A stretch of 64,000 nt of DNA from Actinomadura graeca (GCF_019175365.1 NZ_CP059572.1:5456001-5520000); one strand, 5' to 3'. Positions 7,230-16,309 are shown, counted from the stretch's first letter. Notes: generated by a model from the sequence alone, not told the origin. Numbers and translations are program-made.

Positions 7230-8225
7230 GTGTCCGAGCCCTCACAGCCCTACGACGAGGCCGTTGAAGAGGCCCAGTCCGCTGCGGCTGCTGCGGCGGA
7301 TCCGGCGGCCGCGCCCGCCGACGAGACGGCCGAGGCGGCCGTCGCCGCCGGCGAGGCCGAGCCCGCGGACACGAAGACCGAGGGCGAGGACGAACCGCCC
7401 GCGGACGCCGCCGAGGGCGCCGCCGACCTCGCCCGCGCCGTCACGGCCGAGGACACCGCGGAGGACGGCGCCGACGCCGCGGACGCCGAGACCGCGGACG
7501 CCGAGACCGCGGACGCCGAGACCGCGGACATCGAGTCCGAGGACGTCGAGGCCGCAGAAGCCGAGGCCGGAGATGCCGAGGCCGGGGACGCCGACGAGGC
7601 GGAAGAGGCCGAGGACGTCCCCGAGCAGCCGCCGGTCGACCCGTACGCCGAGTTCAAGATGCAGCTCCGGCTCCAGCCGGGCGACTGGTACGTCGTGCAC
7701 TCCTACGCGGGGTACGAGAACCGGGTCAAGACCAACATCGAGACCCGCACCCAGACGCTCAACATGGAGGAGTACATCTTCCAGATCGAGGTCCCCCAGC
7801 ACGAGGTGACCGAGATCAAGGGCGGCAAGCGGCAGAAGGTCAACGAGAAGGTCCTGCCGGGCTACATCCTCGTCCGCATGGAGCTCACGGACGAATCGTG
7901 GGCCGCGGTCCGCAACACGCCGGGCGTGACCGGCTTCGTCGGCCTGCTGAACAAGCCGTCCCCGCTGAGCCTCGACGAGGTCGCCAACCTGCTGGCGCCC
8001 GAGCCGGAGGAGGGCGTGGTCAAGGCCAAGGAGCAGGCCAAGGTCGCCGCCACCGTCGACTTCGAGGTCGGCGAGTCCGTCACCGTCATGGACGGCCCGT
8101 TCGCCACCCTCCCGGCCACCGTCAACGAGATCAACGCCGAGCAGCAGAAGCTGAAGGTGCTGGTTTCGATCTTCGGCCGGGAGACCCCGGTCGAGCTGTC
8201 GTTCAACCAGGTCTCCAAGATCTGA
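7230..8225 (+). CDS. nusG: Transcription termination/antitermination factor NusG
   Basis: 331 residues, much longer than E. coli NusG (about 180) because of an acidic, Ala-rich N-terminal tail of about 145 residues. The NGN domain begins near residue 150 ([13 protein letters not shown]) and includes P-G-Y-I-L-V-R-M. The KOW domain is near 275-331 (V-M-D-G-P-F-A-T-L, ending F-N-Q-V-S-K-I). NusG binds the RNA polymerase clamp and links it to Rho or the ribosome. Acidic extensions are known in actinobacterial NusG. The GTG start follows a GAGAGAAAGAG stretch. Confidence 0.95.
   Translation: MSEPSQPYDEAVEEAQSAAAAAADPAAAPADETAEAAVAAGEAEPADTKTEGEDEPPADAAEGAADLARAVTAEDTAEDGADAADAETADAETADAETADIESEDVEAAEAEAGDAEAGDADEAEEAEDVPEQPPVDPYAEFKMQLRLQPGDWYVVHSYAGYENRVKTNIETRTQTLNMEEYIFQIEVPQHEVTEIKGGKRQKVNEKVLPGYILVRMELTDESWAAVRNTPGVTGFVGLLNKPSPLSLDEVANLLAPEPEEGVVKAKEQAKVAATVDFEVGESVTVMDGPFATLPATVNEINAEQQKLKVLVSIFGRETPVELSFNQVSKI
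7485..7529 (+). repeat. Three perfect 15-bp repeats inside nusG
   Basis: Three head-to-tail copies of GCCGAGACCGCGGAC encode repeated A-E-T-A-D in the disordered acidic tail. Weaker copies flank them. In-frame unit length means slippage would change tail length without a frameshift. Confidence 0.85.
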
Positions 8226-8229
8226 CCCC

Positions 8230-8251
8230 CCGTCCCGCGCCCGCGGGACGG
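8230..8251 (+). terminator. Hairpin between nusG and rplK
   Basis: CCGTCCCGC (8230-8238) pairs perfectly with GCGGGACGG (8243-8251) around GCCC, directly after nusG. It is either a weak terminator or part of the rplK leader, which also carries an ACGGCGG/CCGCCGT pair further on. Confidence 0.55.
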
Positions 8252-8354
8252 ACCGGGTCCACCAGTGATCCCTACACGGCGGACGAGTCCCGCCGCCGTG
8301 TTGCCCGCGAAGCGGGAGTCGGGATCGACATCAAACGGGACGAAGGGGTTCCTC

Positions 8355-8786
8355 ATGCCTCCGAAGAAGAAGAAGGTCGCCGCGCTCGTCAAGGTGCAGC
8401 TCCAGGCGGGCGCCGCGACCCCGGCCCCGCCGGTCGGCACCGCGCTCGGCCCGCACGGTGTCAACATCATGGACTTCTGCAAGCAGTACAACGCTGCCAC
8501 GGAGTCCCAGCGCGGCAACGTCATCCCCGTAGAGATCACCATCTACGAGGACCGGTCGTTCAGCTTCGTCACCAAGACCCCGCCGGCCGCGCAGCTCATC
8601 CTGAAGGCCGCCGGTGTCGAGAAGGGCAGCGGCGAGCCGCACAAGACCAAGGTCGGCTCGGTCACCCGCGACCAGGTCCGCGAGATCGCCACGACGAAAA
8701 TGCCCGACCTGAACGCCAAGGACCTCGACGCCGCCGAGAAGATCGTCGCCGGCACCGCCCGCTCGATGGGCATCGAGGTCAAGTAA
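8355..8786 (+). CDS. rplK: 50S ribosomal protein L11
   Basis: 143 residues, the normal length. It starts [16 protein letters not shown], with the P-A-P-P-V-G-x-A-L-G-P-x-G-V-N-I-M-x-F-C signature and the C-terminal rRNA-binding part [11 protein letters not shown]11 forms the GTPase-associated centre with 23S rRNA and is the site of thiostrepton action and of RelA sensing. Start at ATG 8355 by homology, with GAAGGGG upstream; the open frame runs further 5'. Confidence 0.96.
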   Translation: MPPKKKKVAALVKVQLQAGAATPAPPVGTALGPHGVNIMDFCKQYNAATESQRGNVIPVEITIYEDRSFSFVTKTPPAAQLILKAAGVEKGSGEPHKTKVGSVTRDQVREIATTKMPDLNAKDLDAAEKIVAGTARSMGIEVK

Positions 8787-8847
8787 GCAGCTCACCCGTG
8801 GAAGGGCCGGCGCTGGCCCATACCACAAGTTCCCGAGGAGGAACGGA

Positions 8848-9564
8848 ATGAAGCGCAGCAAGGGTTACCGCGCCGCGGCCGAGAAGATCGACCGCGAGCG
8901 GCTGTACAGCCCCGTCGAGGCCGTGAAGCTGGCCAAGGAGACCGCCGTCACCAAGTTCGACCCGACCGTCGAGGTGGCGCTGCGGCTGGGCGTCGACCCC
9001 CGCAAGGCCGACCAGATGGTGCGCGGCACCGTCAACCTGCCCCACGGCACGGGCAAGACCGCCCGCGTCCTGGTGTTCGCGGGCGGCGCCAAGGCCGAGG
9101 AGGCCCGCGAGGCCGGCGCCGACCTGGTCGGCTCGGACGACATGATCGAGCGGATCCAAGGCGGCTTCCTGGACTTCGACGCGGTCGTGGCGACGCCGGA
9201 CCAGATGGGCAAGGTCGGACGGCTGGGCCGGGTCCTCGGCCCGCGCGGTCTCATGCCGAACCCGAAGACCGGCACGGTCACGATGGACGTGGCGAAGGCC
9301 GTGACCGACATCAAGGGCGGCAAGATCGAGTTCCGGGTCGACCGGCACGCGAACCTGCACTTCATCATCGGCAAGGCGTCCTTCGAGGAGCGCCAGCTCG
9401 TGGAGAACTACGCCGCCGCCGTCGAGGAGATCCAGCGGCTCAAGCCGTCCGCCGCGAAGGGCCGGTACGTCAAGAAGGCCGCGCTGACGACCTCGATGGG
9501 CCCCAGCATCCCGGTGGACCCGAACGCGGTCCGCAACCTCACCGCGGAGTTCGACGAGTCCTGA
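8848..9564 (+). CDS. rplA: 50S ribosomal protein L1
   Basis: 238 residues, full length. It has the two-domain L1 layout with the signature block [21 protein letters not shown] near residues 120-140 and [15 protein letters not shown]1 forms the mobile stalk that guides E-site tRNA and in many bacteria represses its own L11-L1 mRNA. GAGGAGGAACGGA precedes the ATG. Cotranscription with rplK is likely (61 nt gap). Confidence 0.96.
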   Translation: MKRSKGYRAAAEKIDRERLYSPVEAVKLAKETAVTKFDPTVEVALRLGVDPRKADQMVRGTVNLPHGTGKTARVLVFAGGAKAEEAREAGADLVGSDDMIERIQGGFLDFDAVVATPDQMGKVGRLGRVLGPRGLMPNPKTGTVTMDVAKAVTDIKGGKIEFRVDRHANLHFIIGKASFEERQLVENYAAAVEEIQRLKPSAAKGRYVKKAALTTSMGPSIPVDPNAVRNLTAEFDES

Positions 9565-9644
9565 GTCAGAAGGGTCTGATCCACGAGATCCGATCCAGGA
9601 TCCGGTCCAGGCCGCGAGATTCCGCGCGCACCAGCAGCGCGAGA

Positions 9645-9680
9645 CGTCAGGGCGTCCCCGTTCACGGGGGCGCCCTGACG
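9645..9680 (+). terminator. Terminator after rplK-rplA
   Basis: A 16-bp stem (9645-9660 with 9665-9680, one T-G wobble) is closed by TTCA. It ends the L11 operon 80 nt past the rplA stop. Confidence 0.85.
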
Positions 9681-9850
9681 CCGTTCCCACGACCTCGCGG
9701 GTGGCCACTTGAACGTTTCCGGGCCGTCGCAGGGGTACGCCGATGGTCGTACCGAAGCGCCGTCCATTCGTACCACCGGGGGATGTAGCGCCAGGAGCGC
9801 CCCGCGAGACTGGGGACATCAACAGGGCGACAAAGGAGGCTCCAACCCCC

Positions 9851-10702
9851 ATGAACCGACGAATCGTGGTAGCGGCCGGTGGCGCCGCAGTCGGCGCAGC
9901 GCTCCTGCTGTCCGGGTGCAACGGGGACGGATCGGGCACCGGCGCGAACGGGAACATGAAGCTCAGCGCCAACGAGGCGCTGCTGAAGTCGTCGCAGAAG
10001 ACGGGGCAGGCCGACACGTTCAAGGCCGACCTGACCGTGACCGGCACCGGCGGCGACAAGATCCACGCGAACGGGCAGTTCCGGCTGCGGCCGGTGCTGA
10101 AGTTCAGCGCCAAGCTGGACGAGTTCAGCCACGGCGGGCAGTCCATCCCGGGGCTGAAGGGGCAGGCGGTCTACACCGACAACGTCCTGTACGCGAAGGT
10201 CCCGCAGCTCGCGCAGTTCGTCAGCGGCGGCAAGCCGTGGGTGAAGATCGACGCGAACCAGGCGGCGAAGGGCACCGGGCTGGACGTCCAGGACCTCGTC
10301 AAGCAGGTACAGAACGTGGACCCGGCCGGGCAGACGAAGATGTTCACCGGCTCCAAGGACGCCCGCAGGGTCGGCACCGAGACGATCGACGGCGTGAAGA
10401 CGACGCACTACACCGGCACGGTGACCGTCCAGGACGCGCTGAACCGCCTCGACGCGCAGGCGCGCGAGAAGGTCCGCGGGTGGCTGCCGAAGGACGACGC
10501 CAACGCGAAGATCAACTTCGATCTGTGGACGGACGGCGACAACCTGCCCCGCAAGCTGGTCTCCAAGGGGACGGGCCCGCAGGGCGAGAGCGGCTCGGTG
10601 ACGGTCCTCTACAGCGACTACGGCAAGTCGTTCGGCGTGAACCCGCCGCCGTCGGACCAGGTGGGGCAGCTCTCGCTCGGATCGTTCCTCGGCGGCAACT
10701 GA
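9851..10702 (+). CDS. LppX/LprG-like lipoprotein (first copy)
   Basis: 283 residues. The signal sequence ends in a lipobox L-L-L-S-G-C with C23 as the lipidated residue. The mature part opens L-S-A-N-E-A-L-L-K-S-S-Q-K-T, then a strand-rich body with V-Y-T-D-N-V-L-Y-A-K-V-P, S-K-D-A-R, K-T-T-H-Y-T-G-T and F-D-L-W-T-D. This resembles actinobacterial lipoproteins of the LppX/LprAFG half-barrel kind, which bind lipids at the membrane; a ligand here is unknown. AAAGGAGG lies upstream of the ATG. A paralogue follows, and two lipoproteins at this spot are also found in Streptomyces. Confidence 0.85.
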   Translation: MNRRIVVAAGGAAVGAALLLSGCNGDGSGTGANGNMKLSANEALLKSSQKTGQADTFKADLTVTGTGGDKIHANGQFRLRPVLKFSAKLDEFSHGGQSIPGLKGQAVYTDNVLYAKVPQLAQFVSGGKPWVKIDANQAAKGTGLDVQDLVKQVQNVDPAGQTKMFTGSKDARRVGTETIDGVKTTHYTGTVTVQDALNRLDAQAREKVRGWLPKDDANAKINFDLWTDGDNLPRKLVSKGTGPQGESGSVTVLYSDYGKSFGVNPPPSDQVGQLSLGSFLGGN

Positions 10703-10820
10703 TCACTTCTGGATGACCGGCATCACGGGACAAAGCGAACCCCGCTAGTCTCCCCTGCGTCCAATCGAACGTCCGGCCGGAGCGCTCGGGCACTCAGACC
10801 AGACGAAGGAGACTCCCAGA

Positions 10821-11714
10821 ATGATCCGTCGCTTCACCGCGGGCACGGCAGTGGCCACCGGCCTCGCCCTCTCCCTCACCGGCTGCCTCGGGGACGCCGG
10901 CGGCAAGGTGGACGAGGCCGGCGAGAACATCAAGCTCACCGCCGCGCAGGTGCTCGGCAGGACGGCCGAGAAGACCGGCCGGACCGACTCGTTCAAGGCC
11001 GACCTGTCGATGCGGATGACCGGCGGCAGGGCCGAGGTCGGCAACGTGTCGATGTCGGGCACCATGCAGTACCGCACGAAGCCCGACCTCGCCTACAGCA
11101 TGGACTTCGGCCAGATGTCGGTGGGCGGCCGGTCCATGCCGGGCATGAAGCAGGTGCTGGTCGGCCGCACCATGTACATGAAGATCCCCGCGCTGTCGCA
11201 GTTCGGCGGCGGCGCGACCGCCAAGCCCTGGCTCAAGATCTCCCTGGACGAGCTGGGCAAGAAGTCGGGGATGAACATCGACCAGCTGCTCCAGCAGTCC
11301 CGGCAGATGGACCCGGTGCAGAACACGAAGATGCTGACCGCGTCCAAGGACGCCCGCGAGGTCGGCAAGGAGACGGTGGACGGCGTGAAGACGACGCACT
11401 ACACCGGCACCTACCGGCTGGAGGACGCCCTGGCCAAGCTCCCGGCCGACCAGCGGGAGCAGCTCCGCAAGAACTCGGCCACGCTCGGCGCGGACGCCAT
11501 GTCGTTCGACCTGTGGGTGGACGACCAGCAGCTCCCCCGGAAGATGTCCATGAAGTCGGGCCGGACGTCCGAGGGCACCATGGACCTCACCATGAGTTAC
11601 CACGACTTCGGGCAGCCGGTGCAGATCAGCGCTCCGCCCGCCGACCAGGTCTCCGACTTCGGCGCGCTGATGACGAACCTAGGCGGTGCACTGAAGCCGC
11701 CGAGCGGAACCTGA
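10821..11714 (+). CDS. LppX/LprG-like lipoprotein (second copy)
   Basis: 297 residues, paralogous to the preceding gene. The lipobox is L-S-L-T-G-C with C22. Shared blocks include L-T-A-A-Q-V-L-x-x-T-A-E-K-T, D-S-F-K-A-D-L, S-K-D-A-R-E-V-G, K-T-T-H-Y-T-G-T, F-D-L-W-V-D-D and L-P-R-K. The 118-nt gap suggests a separate or internal promoter rather than tight coupling. The role is likely the same as the first copy: an envelope lipoprotein with a lipid-binding fold. A link to the nearby mce lipid importer is tempting but unproven. Confidence 0.85.
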   Translation: MIRRFTAGTAVATGLALSLTGCLGDAGGKVDEAGENIKLTAAQVLGRTAEKTGRTDSFKADLSMRMTGGRAEVGNVSMSGTMQYRTKPDLAYSMDFGQMSVGGRSMPGMKQVLVGRTMYMKIPALSQFGGGATAKPWLKISLDELGKKSGMNIDQLLQQSRQMDPVQNTKMLTASKDAREVGKETVDGVKTTHYTGTYRLEDALAKLPADQREQLRKNSATLGADAMSFDLWVDDQQLPRKMSMKSGRTSEGTMDLTMSYHDFGQPVQISAPPADQVSDFGALMTNLGGALKPPSGT

Positions 11715-11732
11715 CGGGCGGCGGACACGCCG

Positions 11733-11764
11733 GGAGGACCGCGCCGCGGACGGCGCGGTCCTCC
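11733..11764 (+). terminator. Terminator after second lipoprotein gene
   Basis: GGAGGACCGCGCCG (11733-11746) pairs perfectly over 14 bp with CGGCGCGGTCCTCC (11751-11764) around CGGA, 18 nt after the stop codon. Confidence 0.88.
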
Positions 11765-11782
11765 GCTTCGCCCGCCGCCGAT

Positions 11783-11811
11783 TTGGATTGGCGGCGGCGA
11801 GCACGTACGCT
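11783..11811 (+). promoter_or_regulatory. rplJ-rplL promoter
   Basis: TTGGAT (11783-11788) and TACGCT (11806-11811) are 17 nt apart, a good housekeeping-sigma match, lying between the upstream terminator and the L10 leader. Confidence 0.65.
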
Positions 11812-11928
11812 GTTCCCTGCCGAAGACCGCCGGTCGTCGCCTCCCGCGAGGTGACCGAAGGACCCGAAGAGATTCGGGCGGCCCGCGTAGGTGAGACGAG
11901 AGCTTCCGCATGACCTCCGTGTCGTGTC

Positions 11929-11965
11929 ACGCCCCGTGCGCCTGCGCCGGGGCGTTCCTGTTTTT
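11929..11965 (+). promoter_or_regulatory. Attenuator-like hairpin with U-run in the L10 leader
   Basis: ACGCCCCG (11929-11936) pairs with CGGGGCGT (11948-11955), followed by TCCTG and TTTTT at 11961-11965. A GC stem plus T-run is rare in this window and fits an intrinsic terminator 50 nt before rplJ, presumably toggled by L10 binding upstream. Confidence 0.6.
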
Positions 11966-12015
11966 CTGGAGCTTTCCGCCCCGGCGGCTTCCCCAGGTAA
12001 TCGGAAGGAGGCCCC

Positions 12016-12639
12016 ATGGCCAAGGCCGAGAAGGCCGCGGCGATCGCCGAGCTCAAGAACGAGTTCGAAAGCTCCAGCGGCGCCGTGCTGACCGAATACC
12101 GCGGGCTCACGGTGGCGCAGCTCAAGGAGCTGCGCACCAACCTCGGCGAGAACGCGAGGTTCGCCGTGGTGAAGAACACGCTGACCAAGCGCGCCGCGGG
12201 CGAGGCCGGTGTCGACGAGCGGTTCAGCGAGCTGCTCGAAGGCCCGTCGGCCATCGCGTTCGTCAAGGGCGACGTGGTCGAGGCCGCCAAGGGCCTGCGT
12301 GACTTCGCCAAGGCCAACCCGCTGCTGGTGATCAAGGGCGGCTTCATCGACGGCCAGCCGATGGACGCCTCCGAGGTCACCAGGCTCGCGGACCTCGAGT
12401 CTCGCGAGGTCCTCCTCGCGAAGCTGGCGGGGGCGATGAAGGGCTCCATGGCCAACGCGGCCGCCCTGTTCAACGCCCTGCCGACGCAGGCCGCGCAGCT
12501 GGCCGAGGCCCTGCGCGCCAAGCGCGAGGCCGCCGGCGAGACCGCCGAGGCCCCGGCGGACGACGCGCCGGCCGCCGAGGCTCCGGCCGACGACGCGCCG
12601 GCCGCCGAGGCCGGCACCGCCGAGGCACCCGCCGAGTAG
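12016..12639 (+). CDS. rplJ: 50S ribosomal protein L10
   Basis: 207 residues, about 35 longer than usual because of a C-terminal Ala/Asp/Pro tail with two copies of [10 protein letters not shown]. The core is standard: M-A-K-A-E-K, the rRNA-binding [14 protein letters not shown] and V-V-K-N-T-L. The helix before the tail holds the L7/L12 dimers of the stalk that recruits EF-Tu and EF-G. AAGGAGG lies 7 nt before the ATG. Regulation by the upstream leader is likely. Confidence 0.96.
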   Translation: MAKAEKAAAIAELKNEFESSSGAVLTEYRGLTVAQLKELRTNLGENARFAVVKNTLTKRAAGEAGVDERFSELLEGPSAIAFVKGDVVEAAKGLRDFAKANPLLVIKGGFIDGQPMDASEVTRLADLESREVLLAKLAGAMKGSMANAAALFNALPTQAAQLAEALRAKREAAGETAEAPADDAPAAEAPADDAPAAEAGTAEAPAE

Positions 12640-12693
12640 GCACCCGCGGTTCCCCTGACACCCCAGATTCGAAGCCATAGCGGAGGAAAGATC

Positions 12694-13086
12694 ATGGCGA
12701 AGCTCAGCACCGAAGAGCTGCTCGACGCGTTCAAGGAGATGACCCTTCTCGAACTGTCCGGGTTCGTGAAGGAGTTCGAGGAGGTCTTCGACGTCAAGGC
12801 CGCCGCCCCGGTCGCGGCCGTGGCCGCCGCCCCCGCGGCGGGCGGCGCCGGCGGTGGCGAGGAGGCCGCCGTCCAGGACGAGTTCGACGTCATCCTCGAG
12901 GGCGCCGGCGACAAGAAGATCCAGGTCATCAAGGAGGTTCGCGCGCTGACGAGCCTCGGCCTCAAGGAGGCCAAGGACCTGGTGGACGGCGCGCCGAAGC
13001 CGCTGCTGGAGAAGGTCAACAAGGAGACGGCCGACAAGGCCAAGGAGGCCCTGGAGAAGGCCGGCGCGTCGGTCACCGTCAAGTAG
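12694..13086 (+). CDS. rplL: 50S ribosomal protein L7/L12
   Basis: 130 residues: an N-terminal dimerisation helix ([14 protein letters not shown]), an Ala/Gly hinge, and the C-terminal factor-binding domain with [20 protein letters not shown] and G-A-S-V-T-V-K at the end. It is the flexible stalk that stimulates translational GTPases. Cotranscribed with rplJ (54-nt gap), GGAGGAAAG before the ATG. Confidence 0.97.
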   Translation: MAKLSTEELLDAFKEMTLLELSGFVKEFEEVFDVKAAAPVAAVAAAPAAGGAGGGEEAAVQDEFDVILEGAGDKKIQVIKEVRALTSLGLKEAKDLVDGAPKPLLEKVNKETADKAKEALEKAGASVTVK

Positions 13087-13580
13087 GACGGCTCCGGAGC
13101 GCCCGCGTCCACGCGGACTCCATCGCTCTTCGGAGAGGCGGCCGCCCCCATCGGGGGGTGGCCGCCTCTTCGCCTTCCCGGAGCTGTGCCGGTCTCTGTG
13201 GGGGGACGACCCCCCACGTCCCCCGGAACTGCCCGTCCTCCTGTGCCGGAGTGACAAAGTGCGGCGGAAAAGCGTGCCCCGGAACGGGTTGTGCGGATCT
13301 CGACGCGCGGCGTAGCGTCCCCTGGTGGCGCTGTGACCACACCCGGACGTGCAGTCCCGTAAGTAACGATTGTCTTACAACGTCGGCTTTCGTCGTTGAT
13401 CTGGGGGCGAACCTCTTCCATTCGGGCGAAGGGCCGCTACGGTAGTGGAACCCGTCACAGCTACCCGGCGGTAGCAAGTGGGCGGACACGTGGTGTGACG
13501 ACGCGTGCGGCGACGGCACAGAGCCTGGGCTACTCGCCCATCGGTTCGGGAGTCCCCCCGGCCTGGACGAAAGGTGACGA
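13087..13580 (+). other. Intergenic region between rplL and the mce operon
   Basis: 494 nt without a gene. It starts with the rplL terminator. A promoter-like pair TTGTGC-N18-TAGCGT lies near 13290-13320, and a second -10-like TACGGT is at about 13438. Between them GTAAG and CTTAC flank 10 nt, nested with TTGT-CTT-ACAA (about 13361-13381), a possible repressor site. Which promoter drives the mce operon cannot be told from sequence. Confidence 0.45.
13134..13169 (+). terminator. Terminator after rplL
   Basis: GAGGCGGCC (13135-13143) pairs with GGCCGCCTC (13160-13168), extended inside by CCCCC/GGGGG with one bulge, and followed by TTCGCCTTCC. Confidence 0.88.
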
Positions 13581-14633
13581 GTGGGCGTCGAGATCAGGGT
13601 CGAGGGCCTGACGAAGTCCTTCGGACGCCAGACCATCTGGCAGGACGTGTCGCTGACCGTGCCCGCGGGAGAGATCTCCGTCCTTCTCGGCCCCTCCGGC
13701 ACCGGCAAGTCGGTGTTCCTGAAGTCCCTGGTCGGACTGCTCAGGCCGGACCGCGGTCACATCTGGATCGGCGACCGCGACCTGCCGAACCTGCCGGAGT
13801 CCAAGCTCTACGAGACCCGCAAGCTGTTCGGCGTGCTGTTCCAGGACGGCGCCCTGTTCGGCTCGATGAACCTGTTCGACAACGTCGCGTTCCCGCTGCG
13901 CGAGCACACCCGCAAGTCCGAGTCCGAGGTCAAGCGGATCGTCATGGAGAAGCTCGAACTCGTCGGGCTCGTGGGCGCGGAGAAGAAGCTGCCCGGTGAG
14001 ATCTCCGGTGGGATGAAGAAGCGCGCGGGACTGGCCCGCGCCCTCGTCCTGGACCCCGAGATCCTGCTGGTGGACGAGCCGGACTCCGGCCTGGACCCCG
14101 TCCGCACGGCCCTGCTGAACCAGACGATGGTCGATCTCAACGCGGAGATCGGCGCGACGTTCCTGATCGTCACCCACGACATCAACACCGCCCGGACCGT
14201 TCCGGACAACATCGGCCTGCTGTTCCTGCGCGAGCTGGTGATGTTCGGGCCGCGCGAGATGCTGCTGTCCAGCGAGGAGCCGGTCGTCCGGCAGTTCCTC
14301 AACGCCCGCACGGTCGGCCCGATCGGCATGTCGGAGGAGAAGGACCTCTCGGAGCTGGAGGCCGAGGCCAAGCTGGGCCACGACCCCGGCAGGCTCCCCC
14401 CGATCCCACCGCAGCTCATGACCAGCGACGGAAGGGTCCGCGCGGGGCAGCACGCCCCCGGCGCCTGGTGCGCGGCGCACGGCGTCACCCCGCCGCCCGG
14501 CTCGTTCATCGACGACCTGGGCCGCGACTGGGTGCAGGAGTGGCCGCGGTACGTGGCGTCCATGGCGCCCGTCGGCGGTACCGTCCCGCGGGGCCCCGGC
14601 GCGCCGCCGCCCGGGGCGGGTGCAGGGCGCTGA
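13581..14633 (+). CDS. mceG: Mce transporter ATPase (Mkl/MceG, MlaF-like)
   Basis: 350 residues. Walker A is G-P-S-G-T-G-K-S (37-44), then Q-D-G-A-L-F, the variant signature I-S-G-G-M-K-K-R typical of MlaF/Mkl, Walker B I-L-L-V-D-E-P-D-S-G-L-D and switch T-H-D. The C-terminal extension from about residue 250 is also present in mycobacterial MceG; it is Pro-rich with a conserved-looking D-D-L-G-R-D-W-V-Q-E-W-P. It powers the YrbE permeases for lipid uptake. The GTG follows AAAGGTGA. Its stop overlaps the next start by one base. In M. tuberculosis the lone mkl also lies between rplL and rpoB. Confidence 0.93.
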   Translation: MGVEIRVEGLTKSFGRQTIWQDVSLTVPAGEISVLLGPSGTGKSVFLKSLVGLLRPDRGHIWIGDRDLPNLPESKLYETRKLFGVLFQDGALFGSMNLFDNVAFPLREHTRKSESEVKRIVMEKLELVGLVGAEKKLPGEISGGMKKRAGLARALVLDPEILLVDEPDSGLDPVRTALLNQTMVDLNAEIGATFLIVTHDINTARTVPDNIGLLFLRELVMFGPREMLLSSEEPVVRQFLNARTVGPIGMSEEKDLSELEAEAKLGHDPGRLPPIPPQLMTSDGRVRAGQHAPGAWCAAHGVTPPPGSFIDDLGRDWVQEWPRYVASMAPVGGTVPRGPGAPPPGAGAGR

Positions 14634-15478
14634 TGTCCACTCCGGGTGCCGGTGCGGACGGGCGAGGCGGCGGGACGGGCCCCTCCGGCGCGCTCCGCAG
14701 GATCGGGGACGGCGCGGTGAACGTCGCGATCAAGGAGCCGGGCCGGTTCTTCGCGCTGTGCCTGGACACGTTCCGCGCGATGTTCCGGTGGCCGTTCCAG
14801 TGGCGCGAGTTCATCGAGCAGGCGTGGTTCATCGTCGGCGTGACCGTCGTCCCGACGATGCTGGTCGCGATCCCGTTCGGCGGCGTGCTGTCGTTGCAGG
14901 TCGGCGGGCTGATCCGGCAGCTCGGCGCGCAGTCCTACACCGGCGCGACCGCGGTGGTGGCGATCGTCCGCGAGGCGAGCCCGCTGGTCACCTCGCTGCT
15001 GGTCGCCGGGGCCGCGGGCTCGGCCATGTGCGCCGACATCGGCTCGCGGAAGATCCGCGAGGAGATCGACGCCATGGAGGTCCTCGGCATCAACCCGCTG
15101 CACCGCCTGGTGGTGCCGCGGATGCTGGCGTGCGCGTTCGTCGCGGTCTTCCTCAACGGGCTGGTGTCGGTCGTCGGCCTGATGGGCGGCTACTTCTTCA
15201 ACGTGATGCTCCAGGACGGGACGCCCGGCGCCTACCTCGCCTCGTTCAACGCCATCGCGCAGCTGCCCGACCTGCTCCAGGCCGAGTTCAAGGCGTTCGT
15301 GTTCGGCATCACCGCCGGCCTCGTCGCGGCCTACAAGGGCCTGAACGCCAAGGGCGGCCCCAAGGGCGTGGGCGACGCGGTGAACCAGACCGTCGTCATC
15401 ACCTTCATGCTGCTCTTCCTGGAGAACTTCCTGATCTCCACGCTGTACTTCCAGTTCGTCCCGTCGAAGGGCATGTGA
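14633..15478 (+). CDS. yrbEA: YrbE/MlaE-family permease A
   Basis: 281 residues with five or six membrane segments. Family marks are F-G-G-V-L-S-L-Q-V, the glycine-rich A-G-A-A-G-S-A-M-C-A-D-I-G and R-K-I-R-E-E-I-D-A-M-E-V-L-G-I-N-P, which contains the EExDAxE coupling motif for the ATPase. It pairs with the next gene as a permease heterodimer. ATG 14633 overlaps the ATPase stop, so translation is coupled. Confidence 0.94.
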   Translation: MSTPGAGADGRGGGTGPSGALRRIGDGAVNVAIKEPGRFFALCLDTFRAMFRWPFQWREFIEQAWFIVGVTVVPTMLVAIPFGGVLSLQVGGLIRQLGAQSYTGATAVVAIVREASPLVTSLLVAGAAGSAMCADIGSRKIREEIDAMEVLGINPLHRLVVPRMLACAFVAVFLNGLVSVVGLMGGYFFNVMLQDGTPGAYLASFNAIAQLPDLLQAEFKAFVFGITAGLVAAYKGLNAKGGPKGVGDAVNQTVVITFMLLFLENFLISTLYFQFVPSKGM

Positions 15479-16302
15479 TGGGGGGCAGGCGCGTCTTCAC
15501 CGCCCCCCTCCAGCGGCTGGACGACTTCGGGCACCAGCTGTCGTTCTACCTGCGCGCGTTCGCGTGGGTGTTCCGGGTGCTGCGCCGCTACCGGACCGAG
15601 GTGCTGCGGCTGCTCGCCGAGGTCAGCCTCGGCACCGGCGGGCTCGCGGTGATCGGCGGCTCGGTGGTGATCGTCGGGTTCATGACGTTCTTCACCGGCA
15701 GCCAGGTCGGCCTCCAGGGGTATGAGTCCCTGAACCAGATCGGCACGGCCGCGTTCACGGGGTTCGTCGCGTCCTACTTCAACACGCGCGAGATCGCGCC
15801 GCTGGTGTCGGCGCTGGCGCTGTCGGCGACGGTCGGCTGCGGGTTCACCGCGCAGCTCGGCGCGATGCGGATCTCCGACGAGATCGACGCGCTGGAGGTC
15901 ATGGCGGTCCCCTCGATGCCGTTCCTCGTCACCACCCGCATGATCGCCGGGATGATCGCGGTCGTGCCGCTCTACATCGTGGGCCTGCTCGCCTCCTACG
16001 GCGCGACCCGGCTGATCGTGACGGTGTTCTACGGGCAGTCCACCGGCACCTACGACCACTACTTCCATCTGTTCCTGCCGCCGGACGACATCCTCTGGTC
16101 GTTCGGCAAGGTGATCGTCTTCTCGGTGCTGGTGATGCTGATCCACTGCTACTACGGCTACCACGCGAGCGGCGGCCCGGCGGGTGTCGGCGTCGCGGTC
16201 GGCCGCGCCGTCCGCACCAGCATCGTCGTGATCAACGTGGCGGACCTGCTGCTCGGCATGGCGATCTGGGGAGCCACGACGTCCGTCCGGATCGCGGGGT
16301 GA
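15478..16302 (+). CDS. yrbEB: YrbE/MlaE-family permease B
   Basis: 274 residues, second permease half. It has the same fold as the preceding gene, with A-L-S-A-T-V-G-C-G-F-T-A-Q-L-G and the coupling motif M-R-I-S-D-E-I-D-A-L-E-V-M-A-V. The start ATG overlaps the previous stop by one base. Two unequal permeases are the rule in actinobacterial mce operons. Confidence 0.94.
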   Translation: MGGRRVFTAPLQRLDDFGHQLSFYLRAFAWVFRVLRRYRTEVLRLLAEVSLGTGGLAVIGGSVVIVGFMTFFTGSQVGLQGYESLNQIGTAAFTGFVASYFNTREIAPLVSALALSATVGCGFTAQLGAMRISDEIDALEVMAVPSMPFLVTTRMIAGMIAVVPLYIVGLLASYGATRLIVTVFYGQSTGTYDHYFHLFLPPDDILWSFGKVIVFSVLVMLIHCYYGYHASGGPAGVGVAVGRAVRTSIVVINVADLLLGMAIWGATTSVRIAG

Positions 16303-16309
16303 GCGCGCG

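Larger units (their letters stand above)
11715..12015 (+). other. rplJ leader region (L10 leader)
   Basis: This 301-nt gap holds a terminator, a promoter and a long structured leader. The text from about 11820 (CCGAAGACCGCCGGTCGTCGCC, then CCGAAGGACCCGAAG and GCGTAGGTGA) resembles the actinobacterial L10 leader, the mRNA site bound by the L10-(L12)4 complex for feedback control. No gene is seen. Confidence 0.7.
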
